Of a stretch of 64,000 nt of DNA, positions 26,305 through 34,281 are shown one piece after another. A program made the position numbers and the translations under genes. Under the pieces are notes generated by a model, which was given only the letters and a program-made list of their open reading frames with translations, did no database searches and had not been told where the DNA came from. Where the stretch lies: contig NZ_CP014227.1 in the NCBI RefSeq assembly GCF_001553545.1, forward strand, positions 2,028,501-2,092,500. Direction: 5' to 3'. Every line of letters starts with the position of its first letter. Position 1 is the stretch's first letter. Origin of the DNA: Capnocytophaga haemolytica. GTDB lineage: Bacteria > Bacteroidota > Bacteroidia > Flavobacteriales > Flavobacteriaceae.

Positions 26305-26646
26305 CTACGGGTGGTGTCGCCTTATTGCATCATTATAAGAGTAATTATAGATAATCCAAAAAAGCACTACGTAGAAGGCTATACTCACAAGATAGCAAAT
26401 AGCTGCGTAACATAGCAGTCGGAAGCCTTTACGCTCTTTCTTAAAGATAAACCGCAACACCAAGTGATAAAGATAATACAGCGGAAAACCAAAGAGCAAT
26501 AGAAGCAGCAATACAGCCTCAACCCCAATGAGCAAGCGCATAAAGCTATTCGCAGCATCAAAAATAACACACAGCAACACCCCTACAACACTTATCCCCA
26601 TTAGCCATAGTGAGCACTTTGCGATCTCTGTACTGTAATCTTTCAT
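26305..26646 (-). CDS. Small membrane protein of unknown function
   Basis: A 113-residue protein with three hydrophobic stretches: about 13-32 (SLWLMGISVVGVLLCVIFDA), about 38-62 (LLIGVEAVLLLLLLFGFPLYYLYHLVL) and about 78-103 (LLCYAAICYLVSIAFYVVLFWIIYNY), with a basic cytoplasmic loop KKERKG between the last two. No family recognised. The frame is open to 26697, but a promoter element TAACTTTG on the minus strand at 26667-26674 places the start at ATG 26646 (MKDYSTEIAK). It stands alone between two terminators. Confidence 0.68.
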   Translation of the reverse strand: MKDYSTEIAKCSLWLMGISVVGVLLCVIFDAANSFMRLLIGVEAVLLLLLLFGFPLYYLYHLVLRFIFKKERKGFRLLCYAAICYLVSIAFYVVLFWIIYNYSYNDAIRRHHP

Positions 26647-26666
26647 AACAAAAACCTTTATGACGG

Positions 26667-26674
26667 CAAAGTTA
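26667..26674 (-). promoter_or_regulatory. TAnnTTTG promoter of the 26305 gene
   Basis: Reads TAACTTTG on the minus strand, 20 bases upstream of the chosen ATG. Confidence 0.6.
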
Positions 26675-26695
26675 CCATAAATCACCCATATAGCC

Positions 26696-26720
26696 AAAAA
26701 AAGAGGCTAAAAAGCCTCTC
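26696..26720 (-). terminator. Terminator of the 26744 gene
   Basis: A 7-bp stem AGAGGCT/AGCCTCT (26702-26708 and 26713-26719) followed on the minus strand by a T run (26696-26702 region). Confidence 0.75.
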
Positions 26721-26743
26721 CTATTAATCTTTACTTTACACTC

Positions 26744-27589
26744 TTAAAACCGCCAAGTCCAGCCAATACCAAGCACAGTTTCAAAGAAGAAGAAATCGTG
26801 TTGCGCCTTGTCTGCAATGCTGTAAGTAGTGCGCACGTCGTACATATTAATGTAGCCTCCTTTCAGCTCGCCTACAATGAGCAAATGCTTTAAGAACGTA
26901 AGGTGCAAGCCCGCTTTGGCATTCACACCCACCCCAGCAATATGAAACTCATCGTAACGCTCCTTCTTGAGCAACTTAGTGTTAGAACGCGGATAAACCA
27001 TACCAAAGCCAAGACCCTCAGTGAGTTGTACTTGGAAAGCATCGGTGTTTCTGATGCCAAACAAGCGTGAAATATCATCTACACGCGCCCCTTCAAGCAC
27101 CACGTAATTAAGCCCATCTGTATGCTCAAAAGTCAGGAAATCCTCAGTGAGCACCTTCTCCGCATTGTTGTAAACCCCATCGTGGGCAGTGCCCGAGTTA
27201 TTGATATACCCATTCATACGCACCATCTGATCCTGCTTCATCACATACTTCATATGGTCTACCCCCGCCGAAATATAGTAGTGATCACTCACAAAATAGC
27301 CCAAATGCACATTCGTCTGCGGAATAGTCATACGCAAAGGGTTGATATAGTCGATATGCCATCCCTTGGGCTTATCCACCGCCTCCACATCGTAGATCGT
27401 AAAATCGTAATCCGCACCCTTAAAGCGGATGTCCGAATTGGTGTAATAATCACGGTTACCACCCCAAAACAGGAAAAACTTACCCTTGTTATGGTCGGTA
27501 TACATCTCTGGATTGCTGAGCTTGTTCTGAGCAAAACTCGTTAGGAATGAGATACTTACTACTACCAATAGCAATAAAATTCTCTTCAT
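26744..27589 (-). CDS. Predicted outer-membrane beta-barrel protein, function unknown
   Basis: A 281-residue exported protein. Residues 1-20 (MKRILLLLVVVSISFLTSFAQ) form a signal peptide. The mature part is rich in alternating aromatic/polar residues (FFLFWGGNRDYYTNSDIRFKG, VHLGYFVSDHYYISAGVDHMKYVM, LLIVGELKGGYINMY) and ends in an aromatic residue (IGWTWRF), as expected of an outer-membrane barrel. It resembles a conserved flavobacterial hypothetical family rather than a named porin. It has a promoter element at 27619-27626 and its own terminator. No neighbouring gene suggests its role. Confidence 0.7.
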   Translation of the reverse strand: MKRILLLLVVVSISFLTSFAQNKLSNPEMYTDHNKGKFFLFWGGNRDYYTNSDIRFKGADYDFTIYDVEAVDKPKGWHIDYINPLRMTIPQTNVHLGYFVSDHYYISAGVDHMKYVMKQDQMVRMNGYINNSGTAHDGVYNNAEKVLTEDFLTFEHTDGLNYVVLEGARVDDISRLFGIRNTDAFQVQLTEGLGFGMVYPRSNTKLLKKERYDEFHIAGVGVNAKAGLHLTFLKHLLIVGELKGGYINMYDVRTTYSIADKAQHDFFFFETVLGIGWTWRF

Positions 27590-27618
27590 TAGTGATTCTT
27601 TTAGTTATTTTGAGGGCG

Positions 27619-27626
27619 CAAAAGTA
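27619..27626 (-). promoter_or_regulatory. TAnnTTTG promoter of the 26744 gene
   Basis: Reads TACTTTTG on the minus strand, 29 bases before the ATG at 27589. Confidence 0.65.
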
Positions 27627-27746
27627 GCATTTCGCACCAAACTACCAAAATAAAACCATTAAAAAATACGAAAAAGTATAAAATCGCCCTACCCCTACCC
27701 TACCCCACTACCCCCTAATCAAAGGCCGAAACAACCCACCCCTCCT

Positions 27747-27852
27747 CACAGAAAAATTTTCTTTCGAGCTCATCTCGAACACTACTCGAACACATCCCGA
27801 ACACATCTCGAACACATCTCCCACCTTTTTAGACTCGTCTAAAATCTAATTA
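27747..27852. repeat. Dispersed repeat copy 2 with an 11-bp array, inverted relative to copy 1
   Basis: In the divergent gap 27590-28013 (424 bases, no gene seen). Contains consecutive 11-base units CGAACACTACT, CGAACACATCC and CGAACACATCT (twice), flanked by CAGAAAAATTTTCTTTCG and by TCCCACCTTTTTAGACTCG. Reverse-complemented, this matches 16803-16895 closely, with one extra unit here. Confidence 0.85.
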
Positions 27853-27975
27853 AAGGTCAATATAAGGAAAAATAAACTTAAATACATAAAATTTCCAGAA
27901 ATGCACCTTAATGCAATTTCTCTCTATTTTTCACAAAGATTTCACAAATCATTTTGATAACTCAGCCAAATGTCG

Positions 27976-27983
27976 TACCTTTG
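27976..27983 (+). promoter_or_regulatory. TAnnTTTG promoter of dapB
   Basis: Reads TACCTTTG, 30 bases before the ATG, with a TTTTGA box about 20 bases upstream. Confidence 0.7.
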
Positions 27984-28013
27984 CACCTCACAATAGAGAT
28001 TGACCAGTAAGAT

Positions 28014-28712
28014 ATGAAAATAGCTTTATTAGGATACGGAAAAATGGGCAAAGCCATTGAGCAAATCGCCGTGGAGCGCGGGCACGAAGTGGTCTTGAAG
28101 ATCGATAAGGACTCCGCGCCTTACAATATTGAGGAAGCTGAGGTTGCTATCGAGTTTAGCACCCCCGCTACCGCCTTTGCTAACATCACCAATTGCATCA
28201 CTCACCAAGTGCCTGTGGTTGCGGGCACTACGGGTTGGCTTTCCGACTATGACAAAGCCGTAGAGCTATGCCAGCAGCACCACAGTGCCCTGCTCTACGC
28301 CTCCAATTTCAGTGTGGGCGTAAACGTTTTCTTCGCCCTCAACAAGATGCTTGCCAAGCTGATGGCTCCCCTGAAGGACTACGATGTCGCTATTGAGGAA
28401 ATCCACCATACGCAGAAGCTCGACGCCCCCAGCGGCACTGCCATCACCCTTGCCGAGGGCATCATCGCACACTCCGACAAGGTGGGATGGAAGCTCGGCA
28501 ATGCCCCCAAAGATGAGATACCCATAGAAGCTAAGCGCATCGGCGATGTGGCTGGGATACACAGCATTACCTACCGTAGCGAGGTCGATACCATCGAGAT
28601 AAAACACTCCGCACACTCGCGCAAAGGCTTCGCCATAGGTGCCGTGATGGCAGCCGAGTGGATCGCTGGTAAAAAAGGTATATTCACTATGAACGACGTC
28701 TTGGGAATATGA
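28014..28712 (+). CDS. dapB: 4-hydroxy-tetrahydrodipicolinate reductase
   Basis: DapB reduces the dihydrodipicolinate precursor with NAD(P)H in the lysine/diaminopimelate pathway, which also supplies peptidoglycan. At 232 residues it is the short Bacteroidota form. The N-terminal Rossmann motif ALLGYGKMGKAIEQIA, the substrate region PVVAGTTGW, YASNFSVGVNVFF and the signature EEIHHTQKLDAPSGTA are all clear. The ATG at 28014 follows the promoter element. The stop overlaps the ATG of the HAD gene by four bases, so translation is coupled. Confidence 0.96.
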   Translation: MKIALLGYGKMGKAIEQIAVERGHEVVLKIDKDSAPYNIEEAEVAIEFSTPATAFANITNCITHQVPVVAGTTGWLSDYDKAVELCQQHHSALLYASNFSVGVNVFFALNKMLAKLMAPLKDYDVAIEEIHHTQKLDAPSGTAITLAEGIIAHSDKVGWKLGNAPKDEIPIEAKRIGDVAGIHSITYRSEVDTIEIKHSAHSRKGFAIGAVMAAEWIAGKKGIFTMNDVLGI

Positions 28713-29539
28713 AGCAGTACCAGATTATCTTCTCCGACGTAGACGGTACGCTCCTCAACAACGAGCGCGGACTTTCACACAACACCATTTCAGCTGTAAA
28801 ACACCTCAAGGGGCACATCCCCTTTGTGCTGGTATCCTCGCGAATGCCCAAGCAAATGGAGTACCTACAGCGACAATTAGGGATCCTTGAGCTGCCTCTG
28901 ATCGCTTACAACGGTGCCTTAGTGCGAGAAGGCGAGCAAGTGCTGCACTCCACCGAGATACCCTTAAGCATCGCAGAGCAGATCGTCCTACACAATGAGG
29001 AAACCTTTGACGGACAGATACACATCAGCCTCTACCACAACGACCTCTGGTATGCCCCTGCCGACGACTTCTGGGCAAAGTGCGAAGCCCATAACACACG
29101 CACTGAGCCTCAAATCCTCTCCAACAGAGCCGCCATCGAGCAGTGGAAAGCCGAGGGCGTAGGCGTTCACAAGCTGATGCTAATGGGTGAAGAAGCCCTC
29201 ATCGACGAGATGTTTCGCCTCCTTATTGAGCAATTCTCCAGCGACTTGCATATCTATCGCGGCAAAGAGACTTACATCGAGGTATCAGATGCTAAAGTCT
29301 CCAAACTCACAGGAATAAAGCTCCTCCTTGAGAAGAAATACCATCTCCCATTGAGCGCAGTAGTTGCTTTTGGTGATAATTACAACGATCTTGAGATGAT
29401 AGAAGGTGTGGGATGTGGCGTAGCTGTTGCCAATGCTCGTCAGGAAGTAAAGCAAGTTGCCGATTACATCACTACACATCACAAAGAAGACGGCGTAGCG
29501 CACTTTTTAAAGGAACATTTAGTAGCAAATCAAAAATAA
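28709..29539 (+). CDS. Cof-type HAD-IIB family hydrolase
   Basis: A 276-residue phosphatase of the HAD superfamily, Cof/type IIB. Motif I is FSDVDGTLLNN (nucleophile Asp), motif II VLVSSR, and the C-terminal motif is VVAFGDNYNDLEMIEGVGCGVAVANA. Members hydrolyse small phosphorylated metabolites (sugar phosphates, FMN and others); the substrate is not predictable. The start overlaps the dapB stop (ATGA). A separate promoter for lepB follows within 10 bases of the stop. Confidence 0.93.
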   Translation: MKQYQIIFSDVDGTLLNNERGLSHNTISAVKHLKGHIPFVLVSSRMPKQMEYLQRQLGILELPLIAYNGALVREGEQVLHSTEIPLSIAEQIVLHNEETFDGQIHISLYHNDLWYAPADDFWAKCEAHNTRTEPQILSNRAAIEQWKAEGVGVHKLMLMGEEALIDEMFRLLIEQFSSDLHIYRGKETYIEVSDAKVSKLTGIKLLLEKKYHLPLSAVVAFGDNYNDLEMIEGVGCGVAVANARQEVKQVADYITTHHKEDGVAHFLKEHLVANQK

Positions 29540-29544
29540 AGTCC

Positions 29545-29552
29545 TACTTTTG
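29545..29552 (+). promoter_or_regulatory. TAnnTTTG promoter of lepB
   Basis: Reads TACTTTTG, 33 bases before the lepB ATG, so lepB-wbqC can be expressed independently of dapB. Confidence 0.65.
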
Positions 29553-29585
29553 CAAAATCATTATTCATAAAAAGAAATCACACTT

Positions 29586-31124
29586 ATGATATACGTTTAC
29601 ATCATCGTAATTACCCAAATCCTCAACGGATTATTCTTCTGGAAAGGCTATGAGAAAGCCGGCTACAAGGCGTGGCAGGCGTTCGTGCCGTTTTACAACA
29701 CCGTCATCTTCTTGCGGATCATCTCGCGCCCGTGGTGGTGGGTATTCCTACTGTATTTGCCCGTGATCGGCAACATTATGGTCGTGGTGATGACCTACGA
29801 ATGGCTCCACGTCTTCGGGTACCGCAAGAAACGCTACACCCTGCTCTCCCTCCTCACCTTAGGGCTCTTCGCCGCTTACGTTAGCTACCTGCCCAGTGCC
29901 ACTTATGTGGGCAAAGACGTGGAGGTCATCAAGAAAAACGTCTCTTCGTGGGTCAGCGCAGTGATTTTCGCCGTGGTCGCAGCCTCGGCAATCCATACCT
30001 ACTTCATCCAGCCCTATATGATACCTTCTTCCTCCTTGGAAAAGACGCTTTTAGTGGGCGACTTCCTCTTTGTAAGCAAAATCCACTACGGGGTGCGCGT
30101 GCCGATGACGCCGCTTTCCTTGCCAATGGTGCACGACTCCGTCCCGCTGATTGGCACAAAGTCCTATCTAAAAAGCCCACAGTTGCCTTACCTTCGATTG
30201 CCAGCCCTGCAAAAGGTACAGCGCAATGATATTACTGTATTTAACTGGCCGACAGATACCGTACGCTTCTTCCGTGATCAATCAAAGATACATATTGATA
30301 AACCAATCGATAAGAAATCTAACTACGTGAAGCGCACAGTTGCCGTACCTGGCGATCGACTTGAAATACGCGCTGGCGATGTTTATATTAACGGTGCGAA
30401 AGAGCGATATCCCGTTCGAGCAAAGCTCCAAACCTCTTATTTTGTTACCGTAAAGGATGGGCTACAGCTCGATCCTTATACGCTATATAAACAGCTGGGC
30501 GCGACAGATGGATTGTTCCGTTATCAAGAAAACGTATACCTCATTCCATCGCTCACAGACCTTGCCGCAAGTCAGTTGAGGCAATTCCCAGGGGTGGTAT
30601 CCGTGGAGAAACAACTCGAAAAGGCCGGCGTATATAACCCAGCGATATTCCCACATAGCGAGCGATTCGCTTGGAATGAAGATAATTACGGACCTGTTAC
30701 CATACCTCAAAAGGGAACTACCGTGGCGCTTACTACGGATAACTTGCCCCTCTATCGACGTATCATTACCGTGTATGAACATCACCAATTGGCTGTGAAA
30801 GATGGACGAATCCTCATCGATGGTAAGCCAACCGATAAGTATACTTTCGCACAGGATTATTATTGGATGATGGGCGATAATCGACATAATTCAGAGGACA
30901 GTCGTTTTTGGGGATTCGTTCCCGAAGATCACATCGTGGGCAAACCAGTGCTGGTATGGATGAGTTTAAATCGCAATGAATCAGGGTTACGTAAGGTGCG
31001 TTGGGAGCGACTTTTCACCACCGTTAATGGAGAAGGAGAACCCGTTTCCTATCGTTACTACGTCTTCGCCCTACTTGGATTATGGGCTGCGTATAGTCTA
31101 CTGAAGAAAAAGAAAAAAGAATAA
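29586..31124 (+). CDS. lepB: Signal peptidase I with N-terminal membrane module
   Basis: Signal peptidase I cuts signal peptides from exported proteins at the inner membrane. Unlike classical LepB, the first about 105 residues form an extra hydrophobic module (GYEKAGYKAWQAFVPFYNTVIFLRIISRPWWW...) resembling DUF5684, followed by a further helix near 122-140. The catalytic Ser150 lies in IPSSSLEKTLLVGDF, the general-base Lys249 in YVKRTVAVPGD, and the GDNRHNSEDSRFWGFVP box is near 436-452. A long insertion (about 265-410) between the last two is typical of Bacteroidota LepB. A final hydrophobic segment and KKKKKE tail end the protein. Codon use shifts around base 30200 to more AT-rich forms. 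wbqC follows after one base. Confidence 0.95.
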   Translation: MIYVYIIVITQILNGLFFWKGYEKAGYKAWQAFVPFYNTVIFLRIISRPWWWVFLLYLPVIGNIMVVVMTYEWLHVFGYRKKRYTLLSLLTLGLFAAYVSYLPSATYVGKDVEVIKKNVSSWVSAVIFAVVAASAIHTYFIQPYMIPSSSLEKTLLVGDFLFVSKIHYGVRVPMTPLSLPMVHDSVPLIGTKSYLKSPQLPYLRLPALQKVQRNDITVFNWPTDTVRFFRDQSKIHIDKPIDKKSNYVKRTVAVPGDRLEIRAGDVYINGAKERYPVRAKLQTSYFVTVKDGLQLDPYTLYKQLGATDGLFRYQENVYLIPSLTDLAASQLRQFPGVVSVEKQLEKAGVYNPAIFPHSERFAWNEDNYGPVTIPQKGTTVALTTDNLPLYRRIITVYEHHQLAVKDGRILIDGKPTDKYTFAQDYYWMMGDNRHNSEDSRFWGFVPEDHIVGKPVLVWMSLNRNESGLRKVRWERLFTTVNGEGEPVSYRYYVFALLGLWAAYSLLKKKKKE

Positions 31125-31125
31125 T

Positions 31126-31761
31126 ATGCTGCGACAAGTCGTTATACATCCTACTTATTTCCCTTCGATTGCCGCATTCCACGTAATGCTCAATAACTTG
31201 TGTATCCTCGAGGTAAGCGACAATTACCAGAAGCAAACCCTTCGAAACCGCGCTTATATCTATGGTGCGAACGGCAAGCAGATGCTCAGCGTGCCCATAA
31301 AACACGTTGGGGGCGAAACCGGAAGGCAGTATTACAAGGACGTCAAGGTGGAGAACCACTTCCCTTGGCAGCGGCAACACTTCAAAAGCCTTGAGACCGC
31401 CTACCGCACTTCGCCTTACTTCGAGTACTATGAGGATGAGCTCGCCCCCCTCTTCGAGAAGCATTACGATTACCTCTTGGACGTGAATATCGACACGGTG
31501 GAAACCCTTCTGGCGTGTATGCAGATCGATATCAACTTTTCGCGCACTTCCACCTATGAGGAGCACCCCTCGGGCGTACAAGATTACCGCTTTCTCAGCA
31601 CGGCGAAGAAGCCCATCGAGGTGGAGGCACCGCCCTACCATCAGATTTTTGCCGACAAACACGGCTATATCGCCAATCTCTCAGTGTTGGACTTGCTTTT
31701 CCACGAGGGACCCAACGCCGAAATCTACCTCAGAGATGTCCGCATACTTACTGAGGCTTAA
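31126..31761 (+). CDS. WbqC family protein
   Basis: A 211-residue WbqC-family protein. The start VVIHPTYFPSIAAFHVMLNN and the SVPIKHVGG and ETAYRTSPYFEYYEDEL blocks are typical. The family is linked to surface polysaccharide biosynthesis by its founding member, but no activity is established, and in Bacteroidota it commonly follows lepB. The ATG comes one base after the lepB stop, so the two are cotranscribed. A terminator follows at 31819-31849. Cytoplasmic by appearance. Confidence 0.88.
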   Translation: MLRQVVIHPTYFPSIAAFHVMLNNLCILEVSDNYQKQTLRNRAYIYGANGKQMLSVPIKHVGGETGRQYYKDVKVENHFPWQRQHFKSLETAYRTSPYFEYYEDELAPLFEKHYDYLLDVNIDTVETLLACMQIDINFSRTSTYEEHPSGVQDYRFLSTAKKPIEVEAPPYHQIFADKHGYIANLSVLDLLFHEGPNAEIYLRDVRILTEA

Positions 31762-31818
31762 AATAAAATCGATTTTCTTCAATTTTTGTTAAATTAATCT
31801 GAAAATTTGGTTAGAAAC

Positions 31819-31849
31819 CTCCTCCTTCACCTGAAGGAGGAGTTTTTTT
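31819..31849 (+). terminator. Terminator of the lepB-wbqC transcript
   Basis: A 9-bp stem CCTCCTTCA/TGAAGGAGG around 31821-31840, followed by a run of T (31843-31849). Confidence 0.82.
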
Positions 31850-31860
31850 ATGTGTAGGGA

Positions 31861-31959
31861 GAGTTCCTACACTTGTAGGAGGAGTTCCTACACTTGTAGG
31901 AAGAGTTACTACACTTGTAGAAGGAGTTACTACACTTGTAGGAAGATCTACTACACTTA
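31861..31959. repeat. 21-bp array A with palindromic unit
   Basis: Units at 31861, 31882, 31903, 31924 and a partial at 31945, each 21 bases. The unit carries the palindrome TCCTACActTGTAGGA, with A for C or A for G changes in later copies. Two AT-rich units with TTTTTGACAAAAAC follow to about 32000. Part of an 857-base gap (31762-32618) that has no gene. Confidence 0.85.
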
Positions 31960-32018
31960 TTTTTTGACAAAAACTATTTTATTTTTGACAAAAACAGTCA
32001 TTTTTTGCTCATTTTTAG

Positions 32019-32207
32019 GTTGAGAAAGTAAATCTCAATGTTGAGAAAGTAAATATCAATGTTGAGAAAGTGTATCTCAATGTTGAGAAAGTGTATCTCA
32101 ATGTTGAGAAAGTGTATCTCAATGTTGAGAAAGTGTATCTCAATGTTGAGAAAGTGTATCTCAATGTTGAGAAAGTGTATCTCAATGTTGAGAAAACAAA
32201 TCTCAAT
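32019..32207. repeat. 21-bp array C, nine near-identical units
   Basis: Nine contiguous 21-base units. The common form is GTTGAGAAAGTGTATCTCAA plus T; six consecutive copies are identical and edge copies differ in a few bases. The junction of units forms the palindrome CTCAAtgTTGAG. Open frames across it (seven-residue repeats such as MLRKCIS) are a by-product of 21 being divisible by three. Confidence 0.92.
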
Positions 32208-32222
32208 GTTTAGATTTAGTAA

Positions 32223-32306
32223 ATCCACATTGAGCGGGAGAAAATCTACATTGATTTAGTGCTGCTACACATTAATTTAAAGAAAATCCATATTGATTTG
32301 AAGAAA
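32223..32306. repeat. 21-bp array D, degenerate
   Basis: Four 21-base steps with shared ATCCACATTGA, ATCTACATTGA, CTACACATTAA and ATCCATATTGA starts and GAGAAA/AAGAAA ends. It carries on directly from array C. Confidence 0.7.
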
Positions 32307-32374
32307 AACTACCTTATTTTGTATATAAATAGGTAAGATTTGTACAAAATAAGTAGAATTATGTGATAATTGAA

Positions 32375-32500
32375 GTGGAGAATTGTTATCTCCAAATGGA
32401 TAAGCGTTATCTCTAAGTGGAGAAGCTTTATCTCCAAGTGGAGAAGTATTATCTATAAGTGGAGAAGCGTTATCTACAAGTGGAGAAAAGCGTTCTCGAT
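32375..32500. repeat. 21-bp array E with palindromic unit
   Basis: Six 21-base units, consensus GTGGAGAAGCGTTATCTCCA plus A. The unit junction forms the palindrome TCTCCaagtGGAGA. Degeneracy grows toward both ends. Confidence 0.85.
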
Positions 32501-32618
32501 GTAATTTTAAAGAAAAACGACTTAGTTTTAAAGAAAAATGAGTAGAATTATGAAATAATCAAACTATGATACACGTTCTACAAGATTACTCATTACTCTC
32601 TACGCTCTACTCATTAGT

Positions 32619-33233
32619 TTATCCTTTTATTTTGAGTTTAAATACAGATGTATCACCCAAAAATCCTTCTAAAACATCGCCTACGCTAACAGGAGCGGCG
32701 CCTGCGGGGGTTCCGGTGAAGATTAAATCACCTTTGCGGAGGGTAAAGTAATGTGAAACTTCCGATACGATAGCATCAAAACCCCATAACATACGCTGCG
32801 TATTGCCATTTTGAACTGTTGCACCGTTCTTTTGAAGTGAAAAAGGCAGTGCGCAGAGGTCGCCAAGGGTTTGTTTAGGTAGAAAAGTGCCTACTACTGC
32901 CGATCCATCGAATGCCTTACCTCGCTCCCACGATAATCCAGCTTGCTGTAAGCGTGCGAGCACATCGCGGGCGGTAAAATCAAGTCCCACAGTGATTTCT
33001 TCATAATACTTATGGGCAAATCGAGGTGCGATAGCCTTTCCGTTTTGATTGATTTTCAGCACTACTTCTGCCTCATAGAGCAAGTCAGAAGTAAATTCAG
33101 GAATGTAATAAGGCAATTCGGTATTGTGAACTGCGGTATCGGGTTTGGTAAATAGCACCATCTCTGTGGGAGTTGGTGCGCCTTCTGCGGCTAATAGATC
33201 GGTGTAATTCTTACCTATACAGATGATTTTCAT
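32619..33233 (-). CDS. Fumarylacetoacetate hydrolase family protein
   Basis: A 204-residue FAH-superfamily protein, of the short type that acts on beta-diketo or 2-oxo acid substrates (oxaloacetate decarboxylase/acylpyruvase-like). The metal site motifs are present: LYEAEVVLKI (ExE), the VGLDFTARDV block (D), and the end DLIFTGTPAGAAPV. Compare KIICIGKNYTDLLAAEG at the start, a typical opening. It is the last gene of a minus-strand run Nudix, crcB, DUF4230, FAH with gaps of 9, 17 and 29 bases. Precise substrate unknown. Confidence 0.9.
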   Translation of the reverse strand: MKIICIGKNYTDLLAAEGAPTPTEMVLFTKPDTAVHNTELPYYIPEFTSDLLYEAEVVLKINQNGKAIAPRFAHKYYEEITVGLDFTARDVLARLQQAGLSWERGKAFDGSAVVGTFLPKQTLGDLCALPFSLQKNGATVQNGNTQRMLWGFDAIVSEVSHYFTLRKGDLIFTGTPAGAAPVSVGDVLEGFLGDTSVFKLKIKG

Positions 33234-33262
33234 CGTTGGATTGCTTTAAAAGTGAAGTGTAG

Positions 33263-33880
33263 TTAAGGTTTCTCAATGAGTTTTAGGTCTTGCGAATCGT
33301 TGAGGGGGAGGCTGTTGTATTCGAGCGTCCATCCCATCGACTTGGTGAGCACCAGAATGTTGGAGAGCTCGGAGAGGAGACGGTTTTCGGCGTTGGACTT
33401 CAGGTTAGATGCCTCTACCTTCTTGCGGAGTTGGAGGTTCACCTTCTTGCGGATCTTCTCCACATCCTCAGCCTTAAAGGGGTTGATTTGACTTTGGCTT
33501 ACGTCGTAGTATTTGAGCGTTGGGAAGATCTTGATTTCTGCCTGCGGAATGTATTTAATGACGACTTTCTTCTGCGCCTCGTCGATCTCGTATTGGAGTT
33601 TTTTCAAATCGTAAGCGACTGTAACGTCAGCATTTACTACGGTGAGTATCTTCTTATCAACGGTGAAGAGATCCATAAAGTACTTTTGGCTCTCGGTGTA
33701 GGAGATGACCTCGGCAAAGTGTCCCTCGGTTACCACCAACTTGCTAACGTTCTCGATTTGCGTCTGGATGAGTGCCGTATCAGCCTCAAGGATTTCTTTG
33801 TTTTCCTTTTTCTTAAATACAAAATAAAGTAGGGCTACTACTGCCAGGGCAGCGAGTGCTCCAAGTATAAATCTTTTCAT
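33263..33880 (-). CDS. DUF4230-domain protein, membrane anchored
   Basis: A 205-residue protein with an N-terminal membrane helix (ILGALAALAVVALLYFVF, about 4-21) and a soluble DUF4230 domain outside the cytoplasm. The domain pattern is visible in LVVTEGHFAEVISYTES, KKILTVVNADVTVAYDL and VVIKYIPQAEIKIFPTLKYYDV. Function unknown. It sits 17 bases after crcB and 29 bases before the FAH gene, so it is part of the same transcript. Confidence 0.85.
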   Translation of the reverse strand: MKRFILGALAALAVVALLYFVFKKKENKEILEADTALIQTQIENVSKLVVTEGHFAEVISYTESQKYFMDLFTVDKKILTVVNADVTVAYDLKKLQYEIDEAQKKVVIKYIPQAEIKIFPTLKYYDVSQSQINPFKAEDVEKIRKKVNLQLRKKVEASNLKSNAENRLLSELSNILVLTKSMGWTLEYNSLPLNDSQDLKLIEKP

Positions 33881-33897
33881 ACGAAGTTATTTTCTTG

Positions 33898-34272
33898 TTA
33901 AACGACTAATTTGGCTCCCAGAAAGCACATTATTATTCCTAAAACGATGCTTCCGAGGCTATAAATGAGGAATTTTAGCAGATTTCCTTCTTGTAGCAGC
34001 TGTAAAGCTTCCACGGAGAAGGTTGAAAAGGTAGTAAAACCACCTAAAACGCCTTGTAGAAGGAGTATTTGCATCTCACTAAGGGCGATCCGCTGCTTGA
34101 AATAGGCGTACCCGATGCCCATCAGCAGGCAACCGAGTAGGTTTACTGTGAAAATGCCTATGGGGAAAGCCATCGACTTTTGTAGCTTGAGGTTCACCAC
34201 CCCCGCGAGGAGCATCCGCAGCACGCCGCCCGCGCCACTGCCAAGGAAAACGAGTAATGAGGCTTTGAGCAT
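33898..34272 (-). CDS. crcB: Fluoride channel CrcB/FluC
   Basis: A 124-residue four-helix membrane protein that exports fluoride as a dual-topology dimer. The family motifs GSGAGGVLRMLL, GIFTVNLLGCLLMG and the pore motif GVLGGFTTFSTFSVEAL are all present. It starts nine bases after the Nudix stop. No fluoride riboswitch is recognisable upstream, as expected inside an operon. Confidence 0.95.
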   Translation of the reverse strand: MLKASLLVFLGSGAGGVLRMLLAGVVNLKLQKSMAFPIGIFTVNLLGCLLMGIGYAYFKQRIALSEMQILLLQGVLGGFTTFSTFSVEALQLLQEGNLLKFLIYSLGSIVLGIIMCFLGAKLVV

Positions 34273-34281
34273 AGTGTTCTT

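Noticed and set aside
32059..32259. Protein with seven-residue repeats (MLRKCIS and similar), on either strand
   Set aside because: It is only the translation of the 21-bp array; all frames across it are open because 21 is a multiple of three and the unit lacks stops. No promoter or family.
31861..32500. CRISPR array
   Set aside because: The 21-base units are contiguous with no spacers, units drift gradually, and no cas gene is present.
34273..34281. Fluoride riboswitch before crcB
   Set aside because: Only nine bases separate crcB from the Nudix gene, and no pseudoknot-like sequence is visible upstream of the run.
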